This document shows positions 21,661 through 33,182 of a DNA stretch of 64,000 nucleotides, piece by piece. Made by a program: the position numbers and the translations under genes. The DNA comes from Armigeres subalbatus. Taxonomy: Eukaryota > Arthropoda > Insecta > Diptera > Culicidae. The notes beneath the pieces were generated by a model. It saw only the letters and a program-made list of their open reading frames with translations. It was not told where the DNA came from and made no database searches. Position 1 is the stretch's first letter, and each line of letters begins with the position of its first letter. The stretch covers positions 32,379,242 to 32,443,241 of the forward strand of contig NC_085141.1 of the NCBI RefSeq assembly GCF_024139115.2, in the 5' to 3' direction.

Positions 21661-23465
21661 AGGAACTTTGTAGCTGGCACTGGCGATCTTATGTAAATGT
21701 GCGGCTTAAGCGCCACTCCAATAAAGGAGACCGCACACCAAGTTTGTTTGCCCGGATGAGACTCAATCAAGGCGAGTCCAAGTACAATCTTCAAAGAAGA
21801 ATGAGATCGATCCAGTGCGACTACTTTCCCAAAATGGGACAGGTAGAAACCCCTATTGACGCATCAGCATAACTCTCGCAACATCAATCAAATCTCAAAA
21901 ATCACGGTAAGAGGTCACGCATACTCATGACGACGCAACAAGACGTCATTTCATCATCATCGGGAGTTTACGCTATCCTCCACCAGAGTCGCGATGGTAG
22001 CTAAAGGGTCGCGCAACATAAATTCAAACTCAAGACAAATAAATTAAACTACAAACGAATCCGAAGCAACGTAGAAACACTCAAAACATGTATTTAACGA
22101 ATAGAATAACCTGTATTTTACGAATAACATTTATTACAGTAGTGATGGTTTACGACAAAGGTTTATTCTACATTTTAATTATAGGTTTTATTTATTCAAG
22201 CATGCTTGTATCTTGTCAATTTGCTTTCTCTCCTCTTTACCTTTCCTATCCTATCTGTGTGCGTATTCAAAATTCTACTATCTGTGCTATTGTGTTTGTT
22301 TCTTCATCTCTAACGATGCGACGACGATGCAGCAACGTAACGGCTAATGCTGTTGCACCCGGGTGTCTACATGGAATGGGTTGGGTGGGCGGCCATAAAT
22401 TACGGTACGTGCGCACGTTTTGTATCTCGCCGACACCCAACCTCAATTCATCCAAAGTTCGAACTTTTAGCAAGTCATGCTCTTCAACCTACGGTTGGCA
22501 CAAAAAACTTCTCCGTGGCGTCCTCAGCGGACGCCACCCTTCACTCAGAAAACAATTGGGCCGGACTCACCAGATGGTTACTGCTGCTGTATCCTGCGCT
22601 GCTGTTACCGCTGATGTCGGTTGGCTATTGATGATCGCCACGTGGGCCAATGAATGGTGGTTGGCGACTTCCACGTGTCGACGAATGGCGGTTTGGTCGA
22701 TGGTGGCAATTGACGACCACAATTCCCCGCTGAAGCGATTTGCTGACGGATCGCTTCCTACCGGACAAGTTGAAGGCTGCCGGGGTCTCTCGTCCCGGGG
22801 TTTCCGCTGACCTGGCACTTGGAAGAGATATAGCCGTCGGCTACTCAAGACAATTACCATACTGCACAGATTTCACAATAGCACAATTAACATTACCTGG
22901 CCTAGATTGATTTTAGACGCACAAATCTAGCCTACGACGCACACTATATTTACTTGCACTACTTGAACTAAACGAGGAGAATTAAATTAAATACAAATAT
23001 CAAGTTCAACCACGTTGCTTTTTTAACTTACAAATTAAATTACGAAACACGAACAAAGCAAGACACTTCCACTGTTATCTGCGGTTCGGACGAAAGTGAG
23101 CGAAACCGTGATCCTCAGATTAAGGAACGTGACCTCGCCGAATTCAATTCGGATTTCCCGCGAATCTTTTCGACCGATTGGACAATTGCGAGATATTAAT
23201 TTGACCGCTGGCTCTTCGTGCAATTTCGGGTGCAGCCACGACTCTCTCTTTCCCAATCTTCCCGAAAACTTCCTTGGACCCGACCTTGATCTCGCGAAAT
23301 CGAACGCGGCGGAAATCGCGACCTATCGTTTTATGGTAATCGATCAGTGTCGTTTCACTTTTGCTGGCCTACCATTTGGCGTACGTGAAACAAATTAGCG
23401 TATGGAGAAAGCTATGTGTTATAATTATGTTCTATCCTAATCCTCTATCCTATTTTCGCAGATTG
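21661..23465. other. Opsin intron, mixed composition, probably transposon-derived, no gene
   Basis: About 1.8 kb without a recognisable domain. The parts 22300-22860 and 23040-23400 have higher GC than the surroundings. A 240-residue frame at 22088-22810 has no similarity I recognise. A GTTCAACCACGTTGC block near 23007 resembles TTCAACCGCGTTGCC near 28296, so pieces may come from one dispersed element. Confidence 0.4.
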
Positions 23466-23690
23466 TAGCAAACGCTACAACTTCTGGAGGATATCTTGGA
23501 AAAGCTTTTGGAGGAACTTCTTAGGATTTTTTTTTAGGAATTTCTGGAAAAACTTCTGAAGGAATTTCTGAAAAAAAAATCTTTGGGAGAAATTCCAAAA
23601 CTTCAGAGGGAATTCCTGGAGTAACTTTCGGAGGATCTTGTGGAAGCATTCCTGAAGGATTTTCAATTCCTGAAATTAGTTTTCGCTGAA
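23466..23690. repeat. Relic of the 24-bp minisatellite
   Basis: Degraded units of the type TTCTGGAGGATATCTTGG, TTTTGGAGGAACTTC and GGAATTCCTGGAG. About 1.8 kb from the main array, showing the array was once longer or seeded more than once in this intron. Confidence 0.6.
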
Positions 23691-23755
23691 CCACGCCGCG
23701 GCGCTGTCGCTCCCGCTGATAAATTTTCAATCGACGTCCTAGTCTAAATAATTGT

Positions 23756-23920
23756 CCCAAGGGCACTCCTCGCGGAGCCCAAATTTGAAAGTACTCGCGT
23801 TTTAAAGGGCACACCACTCGATACGGAAGCTGCTGATATAATAAAAATGGCGTTACTTCCGTATCGAGTTGTGTGCCCTTGAAAACTTTCAAATTGGGAT
23901 TCCGCGAGGAGTGTCTTTAA
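23756..23920. mobile_element. Foldback MITE (TACTCGCGTTTT / CGATACGGAAG family), copy 1
   Basis: Left arm 23756-23830 and right arm 23855-23920 pair along most of their length: GGGCACTCCTCGCGGA with TCCGCGAGGAGTG, and CACTCGATACGGAAG with ACTTCCGTATCGAGTTG. The loop is about 24 bp. A second member begins at about 63796 and runs to the window end. The inverted arms are over 65 bp, too long for ordinary intron structure. Confidence 0.8.
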
Positions 23921-24547
23921 CTGACATCTGACTGAAATTCGTCGTCATCGTTACCCATTAAGATATTCCGGCATACTCCATTTTTCATTGTGGACTCAGC
24001 ACAAAAATGTTTAAATGATTGCTAGGCTGCTGCATATTCCATTTTGAGGAACAAATAAAACAATATGTGCAACCTGTTGTTTTATCACTGGCAGAATTGG
24101 CTACCTATTGATTAAATGAGGCTTTTTAATTAAACCATTAATTTGAATAAGTAATTAATCCATTCAATCAGCATATCGCCCAGGCATATTGGTCATTCGT
24201 CTGCACATCATTGAGTTTGGTCAATAATATTTGTTCCATTCACTTTTTATTGGAATGAAATGCTCAACAATGTTGCTGTCTTCTATTTTTGCTATCGATT
24301 GATGATATGATAACCGCGAAAGACACATATAGAGGACCCGGAATAATCCACTAAATTAAAACAGTGTTTCTCGTGCACTAAAAGACAATAAAAACCCTTA
24401 AACAGTTGAAACAGCAGAATTCGCATTTTATGTTAGCTTTAACTACGGATTGCGTTTCGGAAAGTAAGCTGTAAAATGGTTGTTTTTCTTTCTTTTTGGG
24501 CGAAATTTTTTACGAAAAGACGCAATAATTGTTTTATCGCTACTTAC
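23921..24547. other. Opsin intron, AT-rich, no gene
   Basis: Nothing recognisable apart from ordinary AT-rich intron sequence next to the exon at 24548. Confidence 0.5.
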
Positions 24548-24680
24548 CCTTTTCATATTGACGACTATGTTACTGTAGCTGTAAATAATCACCACCAGCG
24601 GAACGACCAGGCCGAAAATGAACAGAAATATGATGTAGCTGGTGGCATTTATCGTTTGGGACTCCCAATTGACGGAACAG
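24548..24680 (-). CDS. Ciliary opsin, exon with loop 2 cysteine and TM5
   Basis: 133 bp. The first base completes a Ser codon across the junction; then CSVNWES gives the conserved loop-2 Cys (partner of the TM3 Cys). TINATSYIIFLFIFGLVVPL is TM5, with the conserved Pro, continuing to VVIIYSYSNIVVNMKR. The exon ends exactly after AGG at a GTAAGT donor, phase 0. Acceptor: TCTCATTGCAG. No lesion is seen. Confidence 0.9.
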
Positions 24681-26106
24681 CTGCAATGAGACCAAAAACA
24701 AAGAACACATGTTTACAGGTCAACAGATGTGTTACAAATTTATTTTAAGCACTACAAGCCCTGTTAATCTCCAGTTATAGGAAAACTAAGTTGGTATCTA
24801 TTGAACATATAAGTTTAGACAAAGTGAACAAGATTAACAATCGATAAAAACCGATTTTCATTTAACAAACTTTTTCTTACACTCGTTAGTCTTCGAATGA
24901 AGACATTGTTAAATCATAATTTCAAATATTAAAAAAAAAAAAAATATATCCCATCTTAATTGAGATCTTCAAAAACTCAACATTAAATATGATTCAATTA
25001 TTCTTCGCCACCACGACAATAAACAGCAAACACGATTGTATTTTATTTAAAATTTGAAAATCAATCTAATCGTCTAACCCTGGCATTTTTTTCATTGCCA
25101 GAATTAGCAAACCAAAACTTTATGAAGTTCGATTCCTCATCGCTCATTCATCCTGCATAGCTTCAGGTGAACAGTGGTTACATTACGATATCAATGCCAC
25201 AACATTTCGGGAAATTCTATTTTGGTGCCGAACTGCTACAGGCGCTAGGCTCTCACATCTCGTGGAATTAATTAATTTGGTTATCAAGCCAATTTGTTAT
25301 GGGATACAGTAACAACATAGTCAAATCTCAATCAGCAAGCTCAAATGGGTGAGCAAATTTGTTTGCGATTCAGCGGAAAGGCATTGCGTTTGAGTTTTTC
25401 GCGCGAAACAGCATCACTGCAATTATTTGCTCGAAAAAATATTTCTCTCAAGAAGGTGTCAATCGTGGCGCATTTTATATTTTAAAACAATCTAGTCTAA
25501 TAATTCATATTTAAATAAAATGGTCCTTAGTTTTTCAAATGTTTTAATCAATATAAATTGAAATATCAAATCAGTTGAACGTTCACAGACCTAGAACGTT
25601 CAAAAATAAATTCCACAATGCTAATTGTACATTAAAGCGGCTTTCAAAAAAGGGAAAACCTCATTTTGAAACAGAATTGCTCGCTGCTTATGAACCATTT
25701 ATCTCTTATTTTCAATTGTCATTGTGTTCAGGATGATCCTAATCGTCATACAACATTTTCAAACATTTCAAACAACAAACAACCTTTTCAAATCAAACAT
25801 TTTTGTCGAAAACGTTGTTCACTTTAATCCATCGTGTGATTTTATACAACCGTTTTTCTTTTGGGGTCGTATGGACTAAAAGGGATTTGACCTCAGCTGC
25901 CTCTATATTCACTGCACAATGTTATTTGTGATAGCTGGAAACTATTTTAGGTTGAATGATTTATTTTTGGAAACAGCCAGCATGGTTTTGCTTTATAGCC
26001 GCCCTTCATACCGCCAGGGGAAGGCTTTTTGAAACCAAAGCAATAATAAATAGCATGGTTGATCTTTTATTAACTTGAAATAGTTCTGTCTTTCAAAACA
26101 AGTCTA
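24681..26106. other. Opsin large intron, AT-rich, no gene
   Basis: No coding signal and no structured repeat that I can see over about 1.4 kb, other than A/T runs near 24930. Confidence 0.5.
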
Positions 26107-26210
26107 ATGTCGTTTTCGTTTTTGTGGTGTAGCTACACCGGAAAGTGCATAATTTTGCACCACATAAACGAACATTTTCAGTGCAGTCCCAATAAGATTG
26201 CGAAAGTATG
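26107..26210. mobile_element. End of a GTCGTTTTCGTTTTTG MITE
   Basis: Reads ATGTCGTTTTCGTTTTTG, TGGTGTAGCTACACCGG and later CATTTTCAGTGCAG. The inverse of this order is at 30515-30562 (GTGCAGCTACACCG, CAAAAACGAAAACGACAT). Both are ends of one family. The far end of this copy is not clear. Confidence 0.55.
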
Positions 26211-26847
26211 TGTGACATCGGTCATCTTCCATGCTTCTGTCATATTTGTTTTTGTTCTTGCTGCCTGCTTTGAAATATGTATGTTATTCCAATCATTCTT
26301 GTTGGGATTAAATTGAAATTGTATGAATAGTGTCACTCTTATAGACATTTTACTCTTACTTTCTGTTTAATTGCATCGATTATCTAAAGCTGAACACAGT
26401 ACTCACTGTCTGACAGATCATGAAAACGATGCATGATATTTCAAAACGAATCAAATATTGCAAAATTTCACGGCCAATGATTCATTAAGAGCTTCTTTGT
26501 TTCTGATGGAAGTATTAAAATATGCAAAAGCATATTCCAATTAATCACAATACAAAACTACAAGTAGATTGATTTTTGGGTTTTCATTGGGAATTCTTGG
26601 GCCATTTCAGGTTTTTGAGAAGAATGTTGGATTCCTAGGCAAACGTTTGTTTGTACTAATCTTTAATTTGCTATTATTTAACAATGCGGCGAACTTCGGT
26701 TCGTAAGAGACATACATTTTTCTTAGCACTCACAAATTAAGTGGAAAGTAAGTTTTCCAGTTTTATAAAATATTGCTTTGCAAAGATATTTATTAAACGA
26801 ATTAAAAAAGCTCGAATCAGTTTATACATTCTAAGCTCGATTCTAAA

Positions 26848-27342
26848 CTAGGGTAAGTGTACCAATTGTCGCCATACATAAGAACAACTATTTTTAAAAA
26901 AATAAGTAAAAGGCATGTGGGTGGACTTTATATATCAAACGAAAGATTTTACTTCCTGCTCCTCAGAACTGCTGTGAAAACCTCAATAAAATTTGTTATT
27001 ATCCTCAAAATTGATTAATCCATAATAGGAACGCATGCACCAGTTGTGGCACTATTCTTAATTTTGGTTCCTTATTTGGCAAATCACATTGTTTTCTTAT
27101 GGGACTGGCCAAATTGGGACCACTAGTGCGACAACTGGTACAAAGGACGTCAAAAATTAAACAAAATAAATTTTTACAATTATGTTTTGCTTGTTTGGGA
27201 GGAAATCAAAGGTGTTATCGTTTCATATGAATATGCTTTATCAATATGAATTTGGTTTGCGATGATTTGATTGGCCATTTGGCATGTAAAGAACTAGTGC
27301 GACAACTGGTGCTACAGCCACAACTGGTACATCTAGCCTAAT
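26848..27342. mobile_element. Non-autonomous TIR element, about 500 bp
   Basis: Imperfect terminal inverted repeats: GTAAGTGTACCAATTGTCGCC at the left and the inverse of AGATGTACCAGTTGTGGC at the right (27314-27340). Internal copies of CACCAGTTGTGGCAC, ACTAGTGCGACAACTGG (27123) and AACTAGTGCGACAACTGG (27291) repeat the terminal motif. No transposase is encoded. Confidence 0.6.
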
Positions 27343-27375
27343 CTTGTTATACATGTACATTCGTGATATGCTGAT

Positions 27376-27523
27376 AGAGCTAATAGCCGTTTAAAATTAC
27401 GCCATTTATTATAATAAATATGATAAAGAGTAACTTGATGCCCATCCACATACATTCAATTTTCAATTCCACTTGTACACGATATTTATTAAGAATAATG
27501 GCGTAATCTGAATAGGCTATAAC
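27376..27523. mobile_element. Short foldback element
   Basis: Left arm with AATAGCCGTTTAAAATTACG and CCATTTATTATAATAAATAT; right arm with the inverse ATATTTATTAAGAATAATGG and CGTAATCTGAATAGGCTAT. Arms are about 45 bp around a loop of about 55 bp. Confidence 0.65.
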
Positions 27524-30309
27524 ACATCGCCTCATCTATTGAATTTTATTTCTAAGAGGTGACCTGTCAGCCATTTGAACATATGTACTGCGACTTAAAC
27601 AATCACAAATTATGTTCAATTATGCTAAATATGCTCAACTACGTTTTAAATTCCATGGATTAACCAGCAAAGGCTCAACTAAAAGGTGGCCCATGTAATA
27701 AAATGTGAGCTAGCAAAGCAAGACTGTAATTATTGCTATTGAGTCATTAGATTCTATAAGATAATAAAAATTAACAAAATCTCAATAGATCAAAGCTGAA
27801 TATTCAAAATCTGAAAAGGTAGTAAAAATCCTTTGCAAATACCTAAAACTTGGAATTCAAAAGAGTTTATGGAATGATTCTGCACCTCAAGCTAGTTGAT
27901 TTTTCCAAAAGATACTTCCAAGAACAAGTTCTGATGTTGGTTCAAAATTTTGTAACTATTTTCAAGTTCCACAAAAAAAAACTTGTTAATTTCATGACTA
28001 ATAATATATTCAAACCGATGGTCAAGGTAACGAAAGATAAAATTTAATAGCAGGAACATTGTTACAAATTGCAACGCAGCGCAATATACACCGGGGCTCA
28101 CCTGCCGGGGGAGAGAAGGACCAATGCGTCCGATATACCACCGCTATTTTTACTAACGACCACGCTAGCAATTCGGATAAACACCACTTTTCACTGAACA
28201 ACGGTTTCGACGGTTTACAAATTCAATTTATTTCCACGTGTTCTCCATCACGCTTACTTTACGAATGAATGCCTCAAGTTCAATTTGAATTACTTCAACC
28301 GCGTTGCCTAGCAACCTACTTAGATTCTATGATTGCTTTGATGTATCGCATTAAAATTTAAAATTTTTGTTATAGCGCTCAGTAGCCTAGCAACTTGTTA
28401 ATCTATGGTTGCTATGATTGGATTTTGTTCCCAACAAACATGAATTAGTATACAATACAACTGGTTGAATGTAAGCAATTTCTTTTACCTTGATTCATCG
28501 CCTAACTTTTATAAACTAATCGATTAGTAAATGTCCTTCACTGTTTTTAATTATCCTTCTCTTATGACATACATAAAACTACATTTTTATTTATTTTGTA
28601 TTAAATAAATAGAATTAAAACGCGCAATTACCATTCCCACTTTATTAAAAAATCTAACTCCAACGCGCACCCGGTACATCAAAACCGAAGCCAAAACAAA
28701 ACAGAATTTGACAGCAACAAGCACGTGGCATGCGGCTGTATTGGTAATACTTGTGACACATATATGATACCAATATCACTGTACAGCATAAAATCATATG
28801 TCTGTCACTCAGAATCACGCTGGTATCACGATAGCACGATGATTTCTGTACCCTGCCCTTCGACCGTTGTATTGTACGAAACAGAACATAATTTGTTGTT
28901 TTGAAATGTCAAATACGGCGTTTGACATATGAAATAAAAACAAACATTTGCAAGCTGACTGAGTAAAATTCGTTTTTCTGCAATTCCGGGTGATATTTTT
29001 CACAACATTGGCAAAATAATTATTCGTAAGACCTTCATTTGCTACAATTACGCTCTGAAGATGTCTTCCTATTGATTTTGCCAGTTGGGTTGTTTCCGGG
29101 AGGATCTGTCGTCACTTTAGCATGATATTCAATGGTTTGAGTTCTGTATCGTGCGATTTCGAACATTTTGTACAAGAATCCCATGGGTTTAATTGGAATG
29201 AGGTCTGGGAATTGGGAAGGATGCGGGATCTTTGATTTGCCATTAGTCAGCATCCTTTTTTAGATGGAAAGAATGTTTTGTACCATTGTTTTGGACAAAT
29301 TCGAAATTGGATATATGATCCAATTGGACGGTGCTGGTTTTATCCTTCAAAATGTCCAAATGAATTAGACGATCAGTGCCGTTTGCACTGAAATCACCCC
29401 AAACCATAGAATAGAGTGATTAACGTCCGCAGAAATAATTGCCCTGCGGAATATTTGCAAGAACTCGCATATTTCTGCTAAAATACCTATATGAAGAATT
29501 GAAAAACTGTGACGTTTTCATATCGATGAATGAACTGCTGATGCGAATTCACAATTTATTCAAAAAACATGGGTAAATATTGTCACGGTGGGTCTATGGA
29601 GGAAACATTATTTTTCAAAAATCAATATCTCTGAAACACCAACAAAACAAAGTTCTTTTTATTCAACCTTAGTTACCTCTACTTGAAATCTAAAAGTTTT
29701 ACCGAACCTTTCTCAAGAAGCCTACAGTGATAATTTAAATGCGCTGCAGCTTTAAGGATTGGTATTAGTTTGGAAGGTTAAGATCATACGCTGGATTTAA
29801 CAATTACTCACAAAACCCTGGAAAAACTTGACAATCTCAAGTAATTGTCCATTATCTATTAAATACTTGTAATACTAATAAATAATATATTTTTTGATTC
29901 ACTTGTTGATGAGGTATTTCCTTTGGTATTTCATAAGTTATAACGTGTTTTAAAGGGTCTAGATTTTGTCGTGAGCTAAGCCTTATAACAATTGCTTGAA
30001 GTTCAAAGACTTGAGCGAATAGATTCAACTTGCTGTAGTGTTTCGAAGAGAGGGATTGGATAATTAAGACAAACCTTTCTCTGCATTTACCCCCGTATAT
30101 AATCAGTGGATTAGATATGTGCAATACTTATACAAAGTAACACATTTTCTAGGGGGGGGGGGCTAGCCAGATCCTAGGTGGGGCTATAGCCCTAGCCCCC
30201 TCTAGTTACGCCAATGAGTAACAGTTTATGATTTCTATACATTTTGATGAAAAATATAGTTTTGGAAAGCGGTTTTAAAACAAGCTGTCAAATAGATACA
30301 ACGATGTAA
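27524..30309. other. Opsin large intron, AT-rich with unclassified repeat fragments, no gene
   Basis: No recognisable coding exon. 28075-28320 is GC-richer and looks transposon-derived (GGGGCTCACCTGCCGGGGG at its left, CAACCGCGTTGCCTAGCAAC at its right) but has no identifiable protein. Near 30149-30200 a G-rich run with GGGGCTATAGCCCTAGCCCC looks like the end of a dispersed element. Confidence 0.4.
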
Positions 30310-30562
30310 AGAAAAGATGTATGTCATCTTGTCACTGTACGCGTACAGTGTGATACGAAAATCATTGTGCGGAAATCATATGTCTGTCGATAGTATCACC
30401 ACCATTCGAACAAGCTACACTCTCGATTTTATGCGTGCTACACTTTCCGTACGGTGCACGAAAAAGTGGGGCTTGAGTGTAGAGCGAAAACCAAAAACGA
30501 ACAATTTCAGTGCAGAAAGTGTACACCCGGTGCAGCTACACCGCAAAAACGAAAACGACATA
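30310..30562. mobile_element. GTCGTTTTCGTTTTTG MITE, second copy
   Basis: The right end (30515-30562) is the inverse of the end at 26107. Upstream are GAGCGAAAACCAAAAACGAAC and CACTGTACGCGTACAGTG (a short palindrome near 30336). Left boundary approximate. Confidence 0.5.
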
Positions 30563-31299
30563 AATATAGTTCATATTATCAAAGATTTCGTTTCAAAGAA
30601 ATCAATCACTGAACTGATTTGAAAATTATATAGAAATCAAGTGTGAAGCAAACAGTTTGTTTGGAATGTCATCCCATTGATTACAGTCGGTAGATAATTT
30701 ATCGTCTCGGGAGAATGTACCTACTTAGCCCGGGATGGAAGTTGACTCCATTCGCCATTCCTTCATCGCTGCTATGTCGACGAAGGCAGCATCGATGATG
30801 TTGATGGTATCAAGTGATCAACAGGGGAATAATTGCCATTTAATGGCCATGCCAGCACGATGATAGGGGTTTCCTTTTGCGTACAAACATGTATCCGCAA
30901 TGTGGCACTAAAACGATACTGTAGAACTTAAACGAAGCATTAAATTACAGTTTCGAGTGGCCGGGTGAAATTAGGATCGGGGTAACAGCTGGAGTAAATC
31001 TGGCAGGTTGTATGAATCGACCGCGAATTGATCGTCTACGCCATTTAACATCTTGCTCGATATGCACAAATTGCGAAGAGTGCAGCATGTTTAGGCCGAT
31101 GGGACAGCTGGTGTAACACGCAGTTAGAATAGTTGCAATTATATAAGCCGGTCATGGGGTAGGATACCAAATGGATTGGTTACAGAAAAAAAATATCCGT
31201 ATATAATCTCAAGGTCACAATAAATATCGCCCTTTTGAAAAAAAAAAAATATATTGGAGGTACACCTTTTACAGGGCAAGTATATTCAACAACGGTTTA
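30563..31299. other. Opsin large intron, no gene
   Basis: No domain-bearing frame. Contains poly-A runs near 31180 and 31240 and otherwise unremarkable sequence. Confidence 0.4.
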
Positions 31300-31890
31300 G
31301 GGTTATTTGGCCGAATGCCGTTTGGCCGAATGTCGTTTGGCCGAAAGGGTCATTTGGCCGAACGCCATTTGGCCGAATGCCGTTTGGCCGAATAGTTGAG
31401 ATACGTTCCTTTCTGAAGTGAGAAGTGAGTAGTGAGAAGCAAGAAGAAAGAAGGATAAAGGAAGAAGGAAGAAAGAACAAGGAATAGGTAAAAAGGAAGA
31501 AGAAAAAAAGTAAGAAGGAAGAAGGAAGAAGGAAGAAGGAAGTAGGAAGAAAGAAGAAGGAAGAAGGAGGAAGGAACAAGGGTGAAGGAGGAAGGAACAA
31601 GGGTGAAGGAAGAAAGAAGAAGAGTGATGGAAGAGGGAAAAGGAAGAAGGAAGAAAGACGAAGGAAGACGGAAGAAGGAAGAACGAAGAAGGAAGAAGAA
31701 AGAAGAAAGAAGGAAGAAGGAAGGAGGAAGAAGCAAGAAGGAAGAAGGAACAAGGAAGAAGGAAAAGGGAAGAAGGAAGAAAGAAGAAGAAAGAAAGGAC
31801 AAGGAAGAAGGAAGAAAGACGAAGGAAGAAAGACGAAGGAAGAAGGAAGAAGGAAGAAGAAAGAAGTAAGGCAATCGGCCAAATGGCCTG
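31300..31890. mobile_element. GGCCGAAT-flanked polypurine element
   Basis: Left border 31300-31395 has six TTTGGCCGAA(T/A/C) blocks, then a TGAGAAGTGAGTAGTGAGAAG block. The centre (31436-31868) is an almost pure purine tract of GGAAGAA repeats. The right border ends with TCGGCCAAATGGCC. It is the orientation inverse of the element at 10546-11870. Lys/Glu or Phe/Leu/Ser frames here are repeat artefacts. Confidence 0.75.
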
Positions 31891-32235
31891 ACACCTCAAC
31901 AACTCTGTCTGACTTTCCAAGAGTTGAATAGGTTCAATTTTCTTTTCATTCAAGTCAATTGATTGAAGGTGCTTAGACGATCAATTCGCGTTCAATTCAA
32001 CTTTGCCCTGTCTAAACATAGCATTACGAATTTTTGTTTTCAAATTTACAGAACCGCTTTTTTCGTTGTGTGAAAACCAACAAACTGAAATTTCGCCTGC
32101 TTTTCTATTCAGTATTCTACAGTGGATTCTCCCTTACTTGATATTGAAGGAACCATTGAAATAGGAAGGTATCGAGATAGGGTATAGATTTAATTTTATT
32201 CCATAATAACAAACACTTTTCATACCTTTTTGGAA

Positions 32236-32300
32236 TATGATTTAGGGTCATTTGGCCGAATGGGTCATTTCGCTGAGCGCCATTTGACCGAATGTTATTC
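32236..32300 (+). repeat. Small GGCCGAAT repeat fragment
   Basis: GGGTCATTTGGCCGAATGGG followed by a diverged CATTTGACCGAATG block, the same border unit as in the elements at 31300 and 45610. Confidence 0.65.
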
Positions 32301-32320
32301 AATTTAATGCTATATTCACA

Positions 32321-32485
32321 TATAGTCAAGCGGCACTCAAAGCATTGAGTAGCTTTAAATGTACATCAAAACTTGTCTGGGACTGCATTCTTTCATTCCG
32401 AAAATCTATACTGGGTTCCAGGACGCTGTGGCATGGAAGGTAATGAAAAGGCAGACGAGCTTGCGAAACGAGGTTCGAGGAAACG
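32321..32485 (+). pseudogene. RNase H domain fragment of a non-LTR retrotransposon
   Basis: First part reads YSQAALKALSSFKCTSKLVW (the SQAALKAL helix block of LINE RNase H). After a frameshift near 32410 comes WVPGRCGMEGNEKADELAKR, the classic WVPGHxGxxGNExAD block with the His changed to Arg. Only about 55 residues remain, with no RT next to it. RNase H occurs in I, LOA and some Jockey-group LINEs but not in typical R1 elements, so this is from a different element from the two R1-clade copies here. Confidence 0.8.
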
Positions 32486-32796
32486 CCCATACCATTCAAT
32501 AATGCAACATGATACAATCATGAGAATATAGAGAAAAAAAAATCAACGAACTATAAATTAAAACTATTTTACTCTCGATTCCATGTTTCAAACTTAAGAA
32601 TGTTCCACTTATTCGCTCAATAATTCAGAATGCTACTTGCACAAGGTACTGTCTATGCCTTTGTTCGATTTATATCACTTAAGTGAAGGCAGTATTTGGA
32701 CAATATCATTGAAAATTATATAGTTTTTTGAATTATTTATCATGAAAATGTATGTCACCTTAACAGAATGTGAAGGATTTTTTTTATAACACAAAA

Positions 32797-33180
32797 CACA
32801 GATTAATCCACCTAGCGGTGATGGTGCCTTTCTCGTGTATTATAAAACAAGAAAACATATAAGAGAGGTCAAAATTACACTTTAAGAAGACAGATTCAGT
32901 TATTTCCATCAATTCACATTTATTTGCGTTCATTTGAATGCATTGCAGCAATCTTGAAAAACAACAATTTTTAGATTTTGATTTTTTTTTGCCAAGGTGG
33001 AACCCTTAAGAAAAATGGGAAAAAACAATGTTTTTTAATAACTCCGGAACGCAATGACCGATTGAGCCAATTTTCAATAGCAAACAATTAGGAAGGATTC
33101 CGCGTCGAATGCAACGTGTTGTAAGGCTAAGTACAAAAAAGTGTGTCTCATATTTTTTCGTAGATACACATACATACACT
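32797..33180. repeat. Dispersed repeat family A, copy 2
   Basis: Same order of blocks as at 4275-4868: CAGATTAATCCACCTAGCGG, GCCTTTCTCGTG, AT-rich body, CGATTGAGCCAATTTTCAATAG, GATTCCGCGTCGAATGCAAC, and an (ACATAC)n end at 33167-33180. The LINE fragment begins right after the microsatellite. Confidence 0.7.
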
Positions 33181-33182
33181 AG

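Noticed and set aside
22088..22810. 240-residue frame on the plus strand
   Set aside because: Starts as hydrophobic AT-rich translation and then changes composition; no domain or splice support; lies inside the opsin intron in repeat-like DNA.
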